Shown: positions 38,756 to 48,689, numbered from the stretch's first letter. The stretch is 64,000 nucleotides of DNA from Janthinobacterium aquaticum (GCF_009208565.1 NZ_WFLK01000008.1:62001-126000); one strand, 5' to 3'. Notes: generated by a model not told the origin, from the letters alone. Translations and numbers: made by a program.

Positions 38756-40120
38756 ATGAGTATTCCGCTATTTGATGTGAATTCGCAAGAACCCCTGTTT
38801 GACCAGGCGCAGCGGCGCACCCTGGCCGAAGCGGCGCTGCGCTCGATTACCGCCTCCACGGCGCGTGCGCGCGGCGACGATTTCCTGCGTATTCTGGTGC
38901 GCGAACTGGCCGAAGCGCTCGATGTCGATTATGTGCTGGCCGGACGCCTGATTGCACTCGACGACGGCACCGAAGGCATCCGCACCCTGGCCCTGTGGGG
39001 CAGCGGCGCCTACCAGGACAACCTGCAATACAGCCTGCAGCATACACCGTGCCAGGACGTGACCTGCCAGGAAATGTGCTTCCACGGCAGCGACATCCAG
39101 CGCCGTTTCCCGCTTGACTCCCTGCTGGTCGGGATGCGCGCGCAAAGCTATGTCGGCATGCCGATGATCGATACCGAAGGGCGTACGCTGGGCATCCTGT
39201 CGGCTATCGACACGCGTCCCATCGATGACAACAAGCGCCTGCTGGCCTTGCTGCTGCTGTCGATCTTTTCAGCCCGCGGCGCGGCCGAACTGCAGCACCA
39301 GGAACGTGCGCAGCAACTCGAGGCGATGGTGCAGCAGCGCACGGAATCGCTGCTGGTGGCGCAGACCAGCCTGGTCGAGCAGGAGCAGATGGCGGCATTG
39401 GGATCGTTGGTGGCGGGCGTATCGCATGAGGTCAATACCCCGATTGGCGTGGCGCTGACGGCCGCTTCCAGCATGGCCAGCTATGCCGACCAGCTGGTGC
39501 AGCGGCTGGCCGCGCCCAAGGTCAGCCGCGCCGAACTGATCGAGGTCGCCGATGCACTCAAGGGTGCGGCCGCGCTGGTCGAGCGCAACCTGACGCGCGC
39601 TGCCGAGCTGATCGGTAACTTCAAGCAGTTGGCGGTCGACCAGGTCAGCGAATACGTGACCGACCTGGCGTTGCATGACTATGTGCAAGGGCTGGTGTCG
39701 GCGCACAGCCCCGAATTGCGCAAGGCGGCGCTGCAGGTAGAGCTGGGCATTGCGCCTGACTGCCGGGTGCGCCTGGCGGCCGGCAAGTTGTCGCAGATAC
39801 TGTCGAACCTGCTGATGAACAGTGCGCGGCACGGCTATCCGCAGGGCGGCCCCGGCAAGATCACCATCTGCGCCGGCATCGAGACCGATGCGGCCGCCTC
39901 GTGGCTATGGCTGGAGTTTGCCGACGACGGTATCGGCCTGGCGCCGGCCGTGCGCGAACATATGTTTGAACCGTTTTTTACCACCAAGCGCGGCCAGGGC
40001 GGCTCCGGCCTGGGCATGCATATCGTGCAGACCATCGTGCAGCAGCAGGGCGGCCAGATACGCGCTGTCGAGGGCGTGGCTGGCTGCCATATTCATATCC
40101 GCTTGCCGCTGTCGAGCTGA
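38756..40120 (+). CDS. GAF-domain sensor histidine kinase, orphan
   Basis: 454 residues from ATG 38756, which has GGGAG 7 bases upstream; a start at 38723 is also possible. A GAF domain (about 20-180) precedes a coiled linker (QERAQQLEAMVQQRTESLLVAQTSL) and the phospho-acceptor His224 in AGVSHEVNTPIGVALTAAS. The ATPase domain has NLLMNSARHGY, DDGIGLAP and GQGGSGLGMHIV. No response regulator is adjacent. The GAF domain has several cysteines (TPCQDVTCQEMC), which could bind a cofactor or metal; that is a guess. Confidence 0.88.
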   Translation: MSIPLFDVNSQEPLFDQAQRRTLAEAALRSITASTARARGDDFLRILVRELAEALDVDYVLAGRLIALDDGTEGIRTLALWGSGAYQDNLQYSLQHTPCQDVTCQEMCFHGSDIQRRFPLDSLLVGMRAQSYVGMPMIDTEGRTLGILSAIDTRPIDDNKRLLALLLLSIFSARGAAELQHQERAQQLEAMVQQRTESLLVAQTSLVEQEQMAALGSLVAGVSHEVNTPIGVALTAASSMASYADQLVQRLAAPKVSRAELIEVADALKGAAALVERNLTRAAELIGNFKQLAVDQVSEYVTDLALHDYVQGLVSAHSPELRKAALQVELGIAPDCRVRLAAGKLSQILSNLLMNSARHGYPQGGPGKITICAGIETDAAASWLWLEFADDGIGLAPAVREHMFEPFFTTKRGQGGSGLGMHIVQTIVQQQGGQIRAVEGVAGCHIHIRLPLSS

Positions 40121-40295
40121 CATATGGCCATGGCAGGGCTCTGCGACGTCTATTTTGTTATTTAAATTATAATATTTATCACCAAAATGAAAATATATTG
40201 TCTTAATGAGAATTTATTTTAATAACGTTGCATATTCGCCATATGCCTGGTGAGTTTGATTGACACCACGATTCCCAGCATGTTTTCATGGGTGA

Positions 40296-40350
40296 TCAAG
40301 GTACTTGGCTTGCCTTGATATGGCATGGATGACAGGTAGTTTGTTACCTG
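40296..40350 (+). promoter_or_regulatory. Two leader hairpins before the first TonB receptor
   Basis: ATCAAGG...CCTTGAT and CAGGTA-GTTTGT-TACCTG lie one after the other 55-110 bases before the start codon in an A+T-rich leader. They could affect translation; no known class recognised. Confidence 0.35.
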
Positions 40351-40403
40351 CTTGTTTCAGATCCAGACTCAGTGCATCAAAAATATAAAAAGAAGGGATT
40401 CCC

Positions 40404-43220
40404 ATGTTTCAAGAAACCGTTATCTTTCGTGCTGTCCGCACGCTATGCACCGGTGGCGTGGTTGCGGCAGCTTCGCTGTTGTCGCAGTCTGCCATGGCGC
40501 AGGACACTCAGGCCGGCGAAGCCCCATTGCAGCGAGTCGAAGTAACTGGCTCCTCAATCAAACGCATTGCTGCTGAAGGCGCGTTGCCAGTGACCATCCT
40601 GACTGCCGACGCGATTCGCGCTTCCGGCGCCACTTCGGTCACGGATCTGGTAAAAAATCTGTCATCGGCACAGGGTTCTACCGGCGAAACCGGCTCAGTA
40701 GGTGGCAGCACGTTCGGATTTTCCGGTATCTCGGTACATAATGTGGGCGAGACTCGTACACTGGTTCTGTTGAACGGTAAGCGCCTGGCACAGTTTGGCG
40801 GCCAGACATTGACAGGTTTTGCCGCCGGCTTCGACTTGAATTCAATTCCCATCTCGGCCATTGAGCGCGTGGAACTGCTGACAGACGGCGCATCGGCACT
40901 GTATGGCGCCGACGCGATCGCCGGCGTAGTCAACTTTATTACCAAGCATGACACGACCAAGGGCGACGTTACCATCGGCTATTCCAGCCCGAAAGATGGT
41001 GCACGCGAGAAGCGCATCAGCGCCACCAAGGGTTTCGGCAATGTCGATGAAGATGGTTACAACGTCGTGCTGACCTTTGGCCATGACGAGCGAACCAAGC
41101 TCGCTTCGGTTGACCGCTCCTTTGCCAATACCGGCAAAGTACAGTTTTCGGCCAATGGCAAGCGGTATCAGAAGCAGCAATTTTCGGCCAGTCCGATTCC
41201 GGCCAACGCCACGGATGATCTTGGGCAACTGATCAGTCCGTATCAACGTACCAATGGCAGCTGCCCTGAAAAGACTTTCCGCGTGATCGAGCCGTATAAC
41301 GACGGCAGCGGTCTGGCCGATGATTACTGCGGCTATGACTTTACCAAAGACCTGGAAATCTATCCTGAGCGTAAGCGCGATAACTTTATGGCGTCGGCCA
41401 CTTTCAAGATAGCTGGCCATGAAGTATTTTCCGATGTGCTTTTGTCGCGTTCAAAACAGGTATCGCGCATTGCGCCCGTGCCAGGCGCCATCAGCATTGA
41501 CGCCGGCAGCGCCTTGCACACTAAATACTTGTTGCCGCTTGGCATTACCGGTGACAGCACGGCCTACTATCGCTTGTTTGACATGGGGCAGCGAACCTCG
41601 AACGACACGGCGGAGTTCGCCAGTGTGGTGGTCGGCACGCGCGGCAATGCAGCGGGCTGGGATTACAATGCGACCTACAATTTTTCGGAAAGCCGCGTGA
41701 AGGGAAGTATTGCTGGCTATCCTGGCGCCATTGCCGTCGGCAAGCTCACCTCCAGTGGTCTGCTCGATCCGTTCGTTGGTCCGGGCCAGCAATCGGCGGC
41801 GGCCCAGCAGGCTATCAAGGATGCGACCTATTCCGGCTACTGGGATGGCGGTACCTCGCGTCTGCAAACGATAAACCTGAACGGTTCGCGTGAACTGATG
41901 CGTCTGGCTGGTGGGGGATTGATGCTTGGTGTAGGCGCAAATATCAACCGCGAAGAATTCTCCTCCAAGCCCAGCTTGTTTGCCCAAGGTGCACTGGCAG
42001 ATCCGGCTGCAGGTGTATTGTGTGGTGGGACCAGTGGGCTTGAGTGCGATCAGCGTTTTGGCGATGCAGCCAGCAGTCTGCCTTACAGTGCAAGCCGCAC
42101 TTCCAAGGGCGTCTTTGGCGAGTTGATTGCGCCTGTGCTGAAACAGCTGGAACTGGGCGCGGCCCTGCGAGTTGACGATTTTTCCGATTTTGGCAATGCG
42201 ACCACCGCCAAGGCCAGCTTCAAATGGACGCCTGCGCCGGCATTGCTGATCCGCGGTTCGGTAGGCAATGGTTTCCACGCCCCTACGGTGCCACAGGTAA
42301 ACGCACGCCAGACCGGCTACGGCGTCACCAGTGAAAAATACACCTGCACGCCGGCCTTGCAGGCGATTGCCACTTCACTCAACGCGGTGTGCCAGTCAGG
42401 TAATCGCCAGTATGACCAATTGGCTGGCGGTAACCGCGACCTGAAGCCGGAAAAATCGCGCCAGGCCACGCTGGGTTTCCGTTATGAGCCTTTCAATGCA
42501 CTGACGCTGGGCGCCGATCTGTGGCATGTGCAGATCCGCGATTCGTTTGGTCAGTTGACGGAGCAACTGGTGTTTGCCAATCCGGCCAATTTCCCTGGTT
42601 CGTGGGGTGTCAATACCGATGTAGGCACGGGCAAGACTTACCTGGCTTTCCTGGCCAATAACCAGAATCTGGGCAAATCGTACGCTACCGGTGTCGATGT
42701 CGATGTCAGCGTGCGTTATCGCAGCCCGATCGGTCTGTTGACCTCGCAGCTGAATGTGACGCAGATGCTGCGCGAGCAGATCCAGCTCGAGCGTGACGGC
42801 GCCTACTATTCGGCCATCGGCAACTTTGCCGAATTGGGCACCGTGACCTTCCGCACCCGCGGCCAGCTGGCGACCACCCTGAAAACCGGCAATTGGGCCA
42901 ATACGCTGACGGTCAATTTCCGCTCAGGCTATCGCGATCAGGAAACAAGTGTCGAGGTACTCGACAATGCCGGTAACGTCACCGGTCAGGAAGATATCCG
43001 CATGAAAGTGGGATTCTTCTCGACGCTCGACTGGCAGACAGTATGGACGCCACGCGAGAGCTGGGCCTTGACTGCCGGCGTGTTGAACCTGCTGGACAAA
43101 AACCCGCCGTTCGTTCCATCGACTTCCGGCTCCGGTCGCGGTCAGCAGTTCGGCTATGATGACCGCTACTACGATTCACGTGGCCGTACGCTGTACGTCA
43201 ACGCGTCGTATCGTTTCTGA
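40404..43220 (+). CDS. TonB-dependent outer-membrane receptor (first)
   Basis: 938 residues. A signal peptide (AASLLSQSAMAQ) is followed by a plug domain (VEVTGSSIKRIAAEGALPVTILTADAIRASG; GKRLAQFGG; VELLTDGASALYGADAIAGVVNFITK). The beta-barrel ends with NLLDKNPPF and a C-terminal aromatic strand YVNASYRF. Such receptors take up iron chelates, vitamins, peptides or glycans; the substrate is not evident. No dedicated exbB, tonB or transporter is adjacent. Confidence 0.95.
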   Translation: MFQETVIFRAVRTLCTGGVVAAASLLSQSAMAQDTQAGEAPLQRVEVTGSSIKRIAAEGALPVTILTADAIRASGATSVTDLVKNLSSAQGSTGETGSVGGSTFGFSGISVHNVGETRTLVLLNGKRLAQFGGQTLTGFAAGFDLNSIPISAIERVELLTDGASALYGADAIAGVVNFITKHDTTKGDVTIGYSSPKDGAREKRISATKGFGNVDEDGYNVVLTFGHDERTKLASVDRSFANTGKVQFSANGKRYQKQQFSASPIPANATDDLGQLISPYQRTNGSCPEKTFRVIEPYNDGSGLADDYCGYDFTKDLEIYPERKRDNFMASATFKIAGHEVFSDVLLSRSKQVSRIAPVPGAISIDAGSALHTKYLLPLGITGDSTAYYRLFDMGQRTSNDTAEFASVVVGTRGNAAGWDYNATYNFSESRVKGSIAGYPGAIAVGKLTSSGLLDPFVGPGQQSAAAQQAIKDATYSGYWDGGTSRLQTINLNGSRELMRLAGGGLMLGVGANINREEFSSKPSLFAQGALADPAAGVLCGGTSGLECDQRFGDAASSLPYSASRTSKGVFGELIAPVLKQLELGAALRVDDFSDFGNATTAKASFKWTPAPALLIRGSVGNGFHAPTVPQVNARQTGYGVTSEKYTCTPALQAIATSLNAVCQSGNRQYDQLAGGNRDLKPEKSRQATLGFRYEPFNALTLGADLWHVQIRDSFGQLTEQLVFANPANFPGSWGVNTDVGTGKTYLAFLANNQNLGKSYATGVDVDVSVRYRSPIGLLTSQLNVTQMLREQIQLERDGAYYSAIGNFAELGTVTFRTRGQLATTLKTGNWANTLTVNFRSGYRDQETSVEVLDNAGNVTGQEDIRMKVGFFSTLDWQTVWTPRESWALTAGVLNLLDKNPPFVPSTSGSGRGQQFGYDDRYYDSRGRTLYVNASYRF

Positions 43221-43280
43221 TCTTGTGTCTGCCTTGCCGCTGCCCTGTCCTTGACAGTGCGTAGTGGCGACAGATGCATC

Positions 43281-43322
43281 AAAAAAGCCAGCGCTGCATC
43301 CTGCAGCCGCTGGCTTTTTTTT
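43281..43322. terminator. Bidirectional terminator
   Basis: AAAAAAGCCAGCG pairs with CGCTGGCTTTTTTT, with an internal CTGCA/TGCAG extension. It lies between the convergent receptor and FAD oxidoreductase genes. Confidence 0.92.
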
Positions 43323-43345
43323 AAGCAGAGATGTGGCAATGCGTG

Positions 43346-44974
43346 TTAGCTGTTTGCCATCGCCATGGCAATGGCTTCTGCCACCTTGATACCGTCCACT
43401 GCAGCCGACAAAATGCCGCCGGCATAACCCGCGCCTTCGCCGGCCGGGAACAGGCCGCGCGTATTGAGGCTTTGCAAATCGTCGTCGCGACGCTTGATGC
43501 GGATCGGTGACGAGGTGCGCGTTTCCACCCCCGTCAATACCGCATCGGCCTTGTAGTAGCCCTTGATCTGCTTGTTAAATGCCGGGAAGGCTTCGCGCAG
43601 GGCCGTGATCGCATACTCGGGCAGCGACGGCGCCAGGTCGGTCAGGTGCACCGCTGGCTTGTACGACGGCACCACGCTGCCAAATTCGGTCGAGGCGCGT
43701 CCCGCCACGAAGTCGCCCACCAACTGGCCCGGCGCATCGTAATTGCCACCGCCCAGCGCAAAGGCGCGCTCTTCGAGTTCGCGCTGCAGGGCGATGCCGG
43801 CCAGCGGGTCGCCTGGATAGTCTGCTGGCGTGATGCCGACCACGATGGCGCTGTTGGCGTTGCGTTCGTTGCGCGAGTACTGGCTCATGCCGTTGGTGAC
43901 CAGACGGCCCGGCTCGGACGCAGCCGCCACCACCGTGCCGCCAGGGCACATGCAGAAACTGTAGACCGAGCGGCCGTTGCTGGCATGATGCACCAGCTTG
44001 TAGTCGGCCGCACCGAGGATCGGATGGCCGGCGCTGGGGCCGAAGCGGCAGCTGTCGATCAGCGACTGCGGATGCTCGACGCGAAAGCCGATCGAGAACG
44101 GTTTGGCTTCAATATAAACACCGCGTTGGTGCAGCATTTCAAACGTGTCGCGCGCGCTGTGGCCGATGGCCAGCGCTACATGGTTGCTGGCAATAGTCTC
44201 GCCGCTGGCCAGCACCACGCCGCGTACCTGGCCGCCATCCGGGCCGGGCGCAATGTCGAGGTCGACCACTTTGCTCTCAAAGCGGTATTCGCCGCCCAAC
44301 TGTTCGATTTCAGCGCGCATCTGTTCGACCATCTTGACCAAGCGGAAGGTGCCGATATGCGGCTTGCTGACGTACATGATTTCTTCGGGCGCACCGGCCT
44401 TGACGAATTCGGTCAGTACCTTGCGGCCGTAGTGTTTCGGGTCCTTGATCTGGCTGTAGAGCTTGCCGTCCGAAAAGGTACCGGCGCCGCCTTCACCAAA
44501 CTGCACGTTTGATTCCGGATTGAGTTCGCGCTTGCGCCAGAAACCAAAGGTGTCGACGGTGCGCTCGCGCACCTGCTTGCCGCGCTCCAGGATCAGCGGG
44601 CGCAGACCCATCTGCGCCAGGATCAGTGCCACGAACAGCCCGCACGGGCCGGTGCCGATCACGATCGGGCGCGGTCCGTTCGCGTGTCCTGCCAGTTGCT
44701 GGCCGCCGGCGACGAATTTGTAGTCGGTATCGGGCGCCGGCATCAGGTGGATATCGTGTTGCAGGCGCGCCAGCACGGCCGCCTCATCGCGCACTTCCAC
44801 GTGCAGCGAATAAATCAGCACGATGGCGCTGCGCTTGCGTGCGTCATAACTGCGCTTGAAGACCGTGTAGCCAAGCAGCTCATCGGCTGCAATGCCCAAG
44901 CGCGCCAGGATGGCGGCGGGCAGGGCAGCTTCGTCGTGTTCGAGGGGGAGTTTTACTTCGTTCAGTCGCAACAT
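43346..44974 (-). CDS. FAD-dependent oxidoreductase (YtfP/HI0933-like long form)
   Basis: 542 residues. An N-terminal ~95-residue region (MLRLNEVKLPLEHDEAALPAAILARLG...VFKRSYDARK) precedes the dinucleotide-binding GTGPCGLFVALILAQMGLRPLILERG, and the protein ends with GEGAGYAGGILSAAVDGIKVAEA. The central MCPGG segment is typical of this conserved group of NAD(P)/FAD-dependent proteins. The reaction is unknown. Confidence 0.88.
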   Translation of the reverse strand: MLRLNEVKLPLEHDEAALPAAILARLGIAADELLGYTVFKRSYDARKRSAIVLIYSLHVEVRDEAAVLARLQHDIHLMPAPDTDYKFVAGGQQLAGHANGPRPIVIGTGPCGLFVALILAQMGLRPLILERGKQVRERTVDTFGFWRKRELNPESNVQFGEGGAGTFSDGKLYSQIKDPKHYGRKVLTEFVKAGAPEEIMYVSKPHIGTFRLVKMVEQMRAEIEQLGGEYRFESKVVDLDIAPGPDGGQVRGVVLASGETIASNHVALAIGHSARDTFEMLHQRGVYIEAKPFSIGFRVEHPQSLIDSCRFGPSAGHPILGAADYKLVHHASNGRSVYSFCMCPGGTVVAAASEPGRLVTNGMSQYSRNERNANSAIVVGITPADYPGDPLAGIALQRELEERAFALGGGNYDAPGQLVGDFVAGRASTEFGSVVPSYKPAVHLTDLAPSLPEYAITALREAFPAFNKQIKGYYKADAVLTGVETRTSSPIRIKRRDDDLQSLNTRGLFPAGEGAGYAGGILSAAVDGIKVAEAIAMAMANS

Positions 44975-45342
44975 AGTTCTATCTATCCGGGATCTCTGCC
45001 TCCTCAGCCTATGGCAAAGGTCATGACAGGGTATTGCCTGCGCAAATGCGCCAACCCGCTATTTTACCTGCATCGGCTTGAGGCTCGGCAGATAGTGATG
45101 CCAATCTGATGTCGTGAACGCAACATTTAATGTGCACGCATCTCATCTCGCCTGCACTGGTGCGGCTCAATTGGATTGTTCAGTATTTTTGTTTTTAACT
45201 AAATAAAATTTTATTTTAAAAGAAAGCGCGATTCAATATTTCAGCAGGAGGTGTTTTGTAATACTGCAACTGGCCAGAAAGCAAGGTGGAGCTGCATCAA
45301 GTATTTTGACATTTGCTGGTGCACCTTTAGCTATCCAAACTA

Positions 45343-45359
45343 TGCACCGTTCATGTGCG
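45343..45359. promoter_or_regulatory. NtrC-type dyad upstream of the second TonB receptor (distal)
   Basis: TGCACCGTTCATGTGCG has the same GCAC-N7-GTGC dyad and length as the two glnA sites. It lies about 180 bases before the start that would follow from the sigma-54-like element at 45507. Confidence 0.45.
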
Positions 45360-45485
45360 ACTGCACAATTTTTTTTTAAGAAGTTATTCAGCTTTCCTCC
45401 TATGAGCAGCTATCAAATTGTTCAAAAATAATTGCATATAAAATATTTGAAATTTATTTTTATGCTGCAATGCGCAAAAATCTAG

Positions 45486-45502
45486 TGCACCAATAATGTG
45501 CA
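45486..45502. promoter_or_regulatory. NtrC-type dyad upstream of the second TonB receptor (proximal)
   Basis: TGCACCAATAATGTGCA is a full T-GCAC-N7-GTGC-A dyad. It sits just before the sigma-54-like element, closer than usual for activation, so it might act negatively or with the distal site. Confidence 0.45.
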
Positions 45503-45506
45503 GCCT

Positions 45507-45522
45507 TGGCACCAATATGGCG
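45507..45522 (+). promoter_or_regulatory. Sigma-54-like promoter element of the second TonB receptor
   Basis: TGGCACC-AATA-TGGCG: the -24 part is a near-perfect match, and the GC of the -12 part is at the right spacing but in a weaker context. It lies about 225 bases before the start codon. Confidence 0.4.
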
Positions 45523-45746
45523 ACTTCATGCACCAATACCGAATAAGCTATGGTGAAAATTGAGTATGGTAAATTTTATGTGTTGTTTTCTATCCATAGC
45601 TTCAGCTGTTCAATTGACAGTGTTCTGACCCGCATGGTCTGATGTAACGGCTACGTCACATTAATTACAGACGGATACAACCAGCGGGAACAGCTTTTAC
45701 AAAAGGCGTTTTCATAAAATTTCAGAATACAAAAGGAGTTGTCTAT

Positions 45747-48614
45747 ATGAAGTTGCGTATGAAGTCCATGCACATTGCCGTTTTACAAGTATTGGCAACC
45801 GGTGCATTCTCGGTCGGAGCCGCTGGCTCCGCGATGGCGCAAGCCACACCAGGCGCCGAGGCCCCGCAACGCGTGGTCGTAACCGGTTCGCTGATCAGCC
45901 GTACCGACACCGAGACGGCAGCCCCGGTTCAGGTCATTACTGCGCAGGAAATCCAGCGCAGCGGTAAAACTTCGATTGCCGAACTGCTGTCGGATCTGGC
46001 ATCGAACGGCGCCGGCACGCTCGGAACCGGTTTCTCGGGCGCTTTCGCCAACGGCGCATCGGGCGTTTCGCTGCGCGGCCTGACGGTCGGCTCGACCCTG
46101 GTGTTGATCGACGGTCACCGCATGTCGCCTTACGCGATCGGCGACGATTCGCAACGCTCCTTCGTTGACGTATCGAACATTCCTTTTGACGCCATCGACA
46201 GCATCGAAGTGCTGAAAAGCGGCGCTTCTTCGCTGTATGGTTCCGATGCTGTTGCCGGTGTGGTCAATATCAAGCTGAAGAAAAGCTTCAACGGCACGCG
46301 TTTCTCGGCTGACAGCGGCACCACCGAACATGGCGGCGGCACCACCCACCGTGCATCGCTGTCGACCGGTTTCGGTGACCTCGACGCCGACGGCTACAAT
46401 GTCTTCGCGACCGCCGAATGGCGTCGTCAGGGTGCCATCCGCATCGATGACCGCAAGCAGTTCGCCTGGGATGATCTGGACTGGAGCAAGCGTGGTGGCC
46501 AGAACTTGACCTACGGTGTGCCAAACGCTCGCAACAGCTTCCTGTCCCCAGGCAGTTCGCCTTTCCTGTACAACCCATCGGGTGCCGGCGGCGCGCAAAA
46601 TGCAGCCAACTTCCTGTTCCTCGACCCTACCTGCAACTACACGGCATACCGTGCCGGTGGCTGCGCAAAGGAAGATACCTACGGCTTTATCCAGCCTGAA
46701 ACTGAAAACAAGAACTTGCTGGTCGGCTTTACCAAAAAGCTGCCGCAAGACTGGGAAATGTCGATCAAGGCATCGGTATTCCAGCGTGACAACCTGAACA
46801 ATCGTGGCATGCCACCGGCATACTCGCCAACCTCGTTTGCCGGTACCAACGTCAACAACAACGGTGCACTGACCCCGGGCTTTGGCGCCATTCCAAGCAC
46901 TACGTTCGCACCAGGCGCCGCTGTGGGCAGTAGCCTGACCAATCCATTTGGCAACAATGCTCGCCTGTACGGCTACATTCCTGGACTGGACGGCACCTCG
47001 CAGCAGCAAAACAAGGCAACGACCACTCGCCTGGCAGTTGACTTTACCGGCGCGGCCATGGGCTGGGATATGCAACTGGCTGGCGGTCTGACCAAGTCGA
47101 AGGTTGAAGTCGACTACAGTGGTTTTGTTGATCGTACTGCGCTGTATAGTCTGCTGCGCTCCGGCCAATGGAATGCGCTGGGCGGCAATACGCAATCGCT
47201 GATCGACCAGGTCTCGCCACGTTTCTCGAACACGCTGGAATCAAAGCTCAACTACGTTGATGTGGTTGGTTCGCGTGAACTGATGTCGCAACTGGGCGCA
47301 GGACCGCTGAAACTGGCAGTTGGCGCGCACTGGCACAAACGTACTTGGGATGCACCACCGTCGCCACTGACCTTGAACGGCCAGGTTGGTTCGACTTCGG
47401 CTTTCGTTTTCGGTGAAGAAACCAACAAGGCAATTTTTGCCGAGCTGGCCGCTACCCCGATCAACAACGTCGAGTTCAATCTGTCGAGCCGTTACGACAA
47501 ATTCGATACCAATAAATCCTTTACCCCGGCTGCCACGCTGAAATGGACGCCAATGAAGGAAGTTGCACTGCGCGGTACTTTTGCTCGCGGGTTCCGCTCG
47601 CCTAACCCTGCCGAAACCGGCAACTCGGGTTCGTTCTTCCTGTACCACGGTATCAATGATCCGATTCTGTGCGCTAACGGCCAGCAGTACAGCGCCGGCA
47701 ACGTACCAGGCGCCTGCAACATCCAGCCTACGTATGTTCAGCGTCCTAACAAGGATCTGTCGCCAGAGAAGTCGAAATCGTACACCCTGGGTGCCGTGCT
47801 GCAACCGTTCAAGGGTCTGAATGCCACCATCGATTACTACAATATCGAAGTGCGCAACCAGATCGTGACCGCTGCCGGCAACGATCCTACGTACGTTGAA
47901 ACGTTTGTGCGTGGCCCTGCCGTGCCGCTCGATATCGCTACCGGCGTTGGCAACAATGTTGTAGTCGGTACCCCGTCTGTTGGCCCGATCCTGTTTGCTG
48001 AATCGGCTTACATCAACGGTGGCTCGACCAAGACCTCGGGCGTGGAAACCGATATCGGCTACCGCTGGAACCTGAACGAAAACGGCGTGCTTCGTGCCAA
48101 TCTGAGCTATGCTCACACCATCAGCTACGAGCAAACCGTTGCTGGGGTGACGTATCAGCTGGCTGGTACGCAAGGTCCGTCGGTGGTGTCGGGTGCTACC
48201 GGCTCGCCGAAAGACCGCGCTCAGCTGAGCCTGGGCTGGACGCGTGGTCCGTTGGATATCAACACCACGCTGAACTACACCAGCAGCTTCTCGGCACTGG
48301 ATCCATCGGTTGGCGGTACTGATTGCACCACTGCTGCGGCAGATATCGCTGGCCGCAACTACTTCCAGAATCTGAGCCAGCCGCTGCAATACTGCCACGT
48401 GCCATCGTTCACGACCACCAACCTGAACGTCCAGTACAAGGTCAGCCCGAATCTGACGCTGAAAGGTTCGATCCTGAACGTGTTTGATCGTCAGCCACCG
48501 TTTGACCTGAGCACCTACGGCAATGCCACCACGCAAACGTCGTATAACGCTTCGCTGCATCAAGCCGGCGCTGTTGGCCGCTTCTTGAGCCTGGGTCTGG
48601 CTTACACGTTCTAA
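45747..48614 (+). CDS. TonB-dependent outer-membrane receptor (second)
   Basis: 955 residues. Signal peptide (GAFSVGAAGSAMAQ), plug domain (VVVTGSLISRTDTETAAPVQVITAQEIQRSGKTSIAELL; VSLRGLTVGSTLVLIDGHRM; IEVLKSGASSLYGSDAVAGVVNIKLKK) and a barrel ending GRFLSLGLAYTF. AGGAG lies 6 bases before the ATG. Codon use is strongly biased to C-ending codons, which hints at high expression. The substrate is unknown. A long upstream region with nitrogen-control-like sites sets it apart from the first receptor. Confidence 0.95.
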   Translation: MKLRMKSMHIAVLQVLATGAFSVGAAGSAMAQATPGAEAPQRVVVTGSLISRTDTETAAPVQVITAQEIQRSGKTSIAELLSDLASNGAGTLGTGFSGAFANGASGVSLRGLTVGSTLVLIDGHRMSPYAIGDDSQRSFVDVSNIPFDAIDSIEVLKSGASSLYGSDAVAGVVNIKLKKSFNGTRFSADSGTTEHGGGTTHRASLSTGFGDLDADGYNVFATAEWRRQGAIRIDDRKQFAWDDLDWSKRGGQNLTYGVPNARNSFLSPGSSPFLYNPSGAGGAQNAANFLFLDPTCNYTAYRAGGCAKEDTYGFIQPETENKNLLVGFTKKLPQDWEMSIKASVFQRDNLNNRGMPPAYSPTSFAGTNVNNNGALTPGFGAIPSTTFAPGAAVGSSLTNPFGNNARLYGYIPGLDGTSQQQNKATTTRLAVDFTGAAMGWDMQLAGGLTKSKVEVDYSGFVDRTALYSLLRSGQWNALGGNTQSLIDQVSPRFSNTLESKLNYVDVVGSRELMSQLGAGPLKLAVGAHWHKRTWDAPPSPLTLNGQVGSTSAFVFGEETNKAIFAELAATPINNVEFNLSSRYDKFDTNKSFTPAATLKWTPMKEVALRGTFARGFRSPNPAETGNSGSFFLYHGINDPILCANGQQYSAGNVPGACNIQPTYVQRPNKDLSPEKSKSYTLGAVLQPFKGLNATIDYYNIEVRNQIVTAAGNDPTYVETFVRGPAVPLDIATGVGNNVVVGTPSVGPILFAESAYINGGSTKTSGVETDIGYRWNLNENGVLRANLSYAHTISYEQTVAGVTYQLAGTQGPSVVSGATGSPKDRAQLSLGWTRGPLDINTTLNYTSSFSALDPSVGGTDCTTAAADIAGRNYFQNLSQPLQYCHVPSFTTTNLNVQYKVSPNLTLKGSILNVFDRQPPFDLSTYGNATTQTSYNASLHQAGAVGRFLSLGLAYTF

Positions 48615-48657
48615 GCATCAAGTGAGCAGCGACATATCTGTTGCTGCGTAAGCTACG

Positions 48658-48689
48658 CCCCGCCAGATCCAACTCTGGCGGGGTGTTTT
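48658..48689 (+). terminator. Terminator of the second TonB receptor
   Basis: CCCCGCCAGA-TCCAAC-TCTGGCGGGG is a perfect 10-bp stem followed by TGTTTT. Confidence 0.92.

Larger units (their letters stand above)
44975..45746. other. 772-base A+T-rich regulatory region before the second TonB receptor
   Basis: No gene is visible. The region is much richer in A+T than its neighbours and contains repeated TGCACCAATA-type words, two NtrC-type dyads, a sigma-54-like element (each listed separately), and a 9-bp inverted repeat AAGCTATGG / CCATAGCTT at 45545-45553 and 45594-45602. Confidence 0.6.

Noticed and set aside
40211-40240. Possible Fur box before the first TonB receptor (AATGAGAATTTATTTTAAT-like)
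   Set aside because: Only a few positions agree with the 19-base consensus, and the region is A+T rich, so matches are expected by chance.
40260-40288. TTGACA upstream of the first TonB receptor as a -35 element
   Set aside because: No acceptable -10 element lies 16-18 bases downstream.
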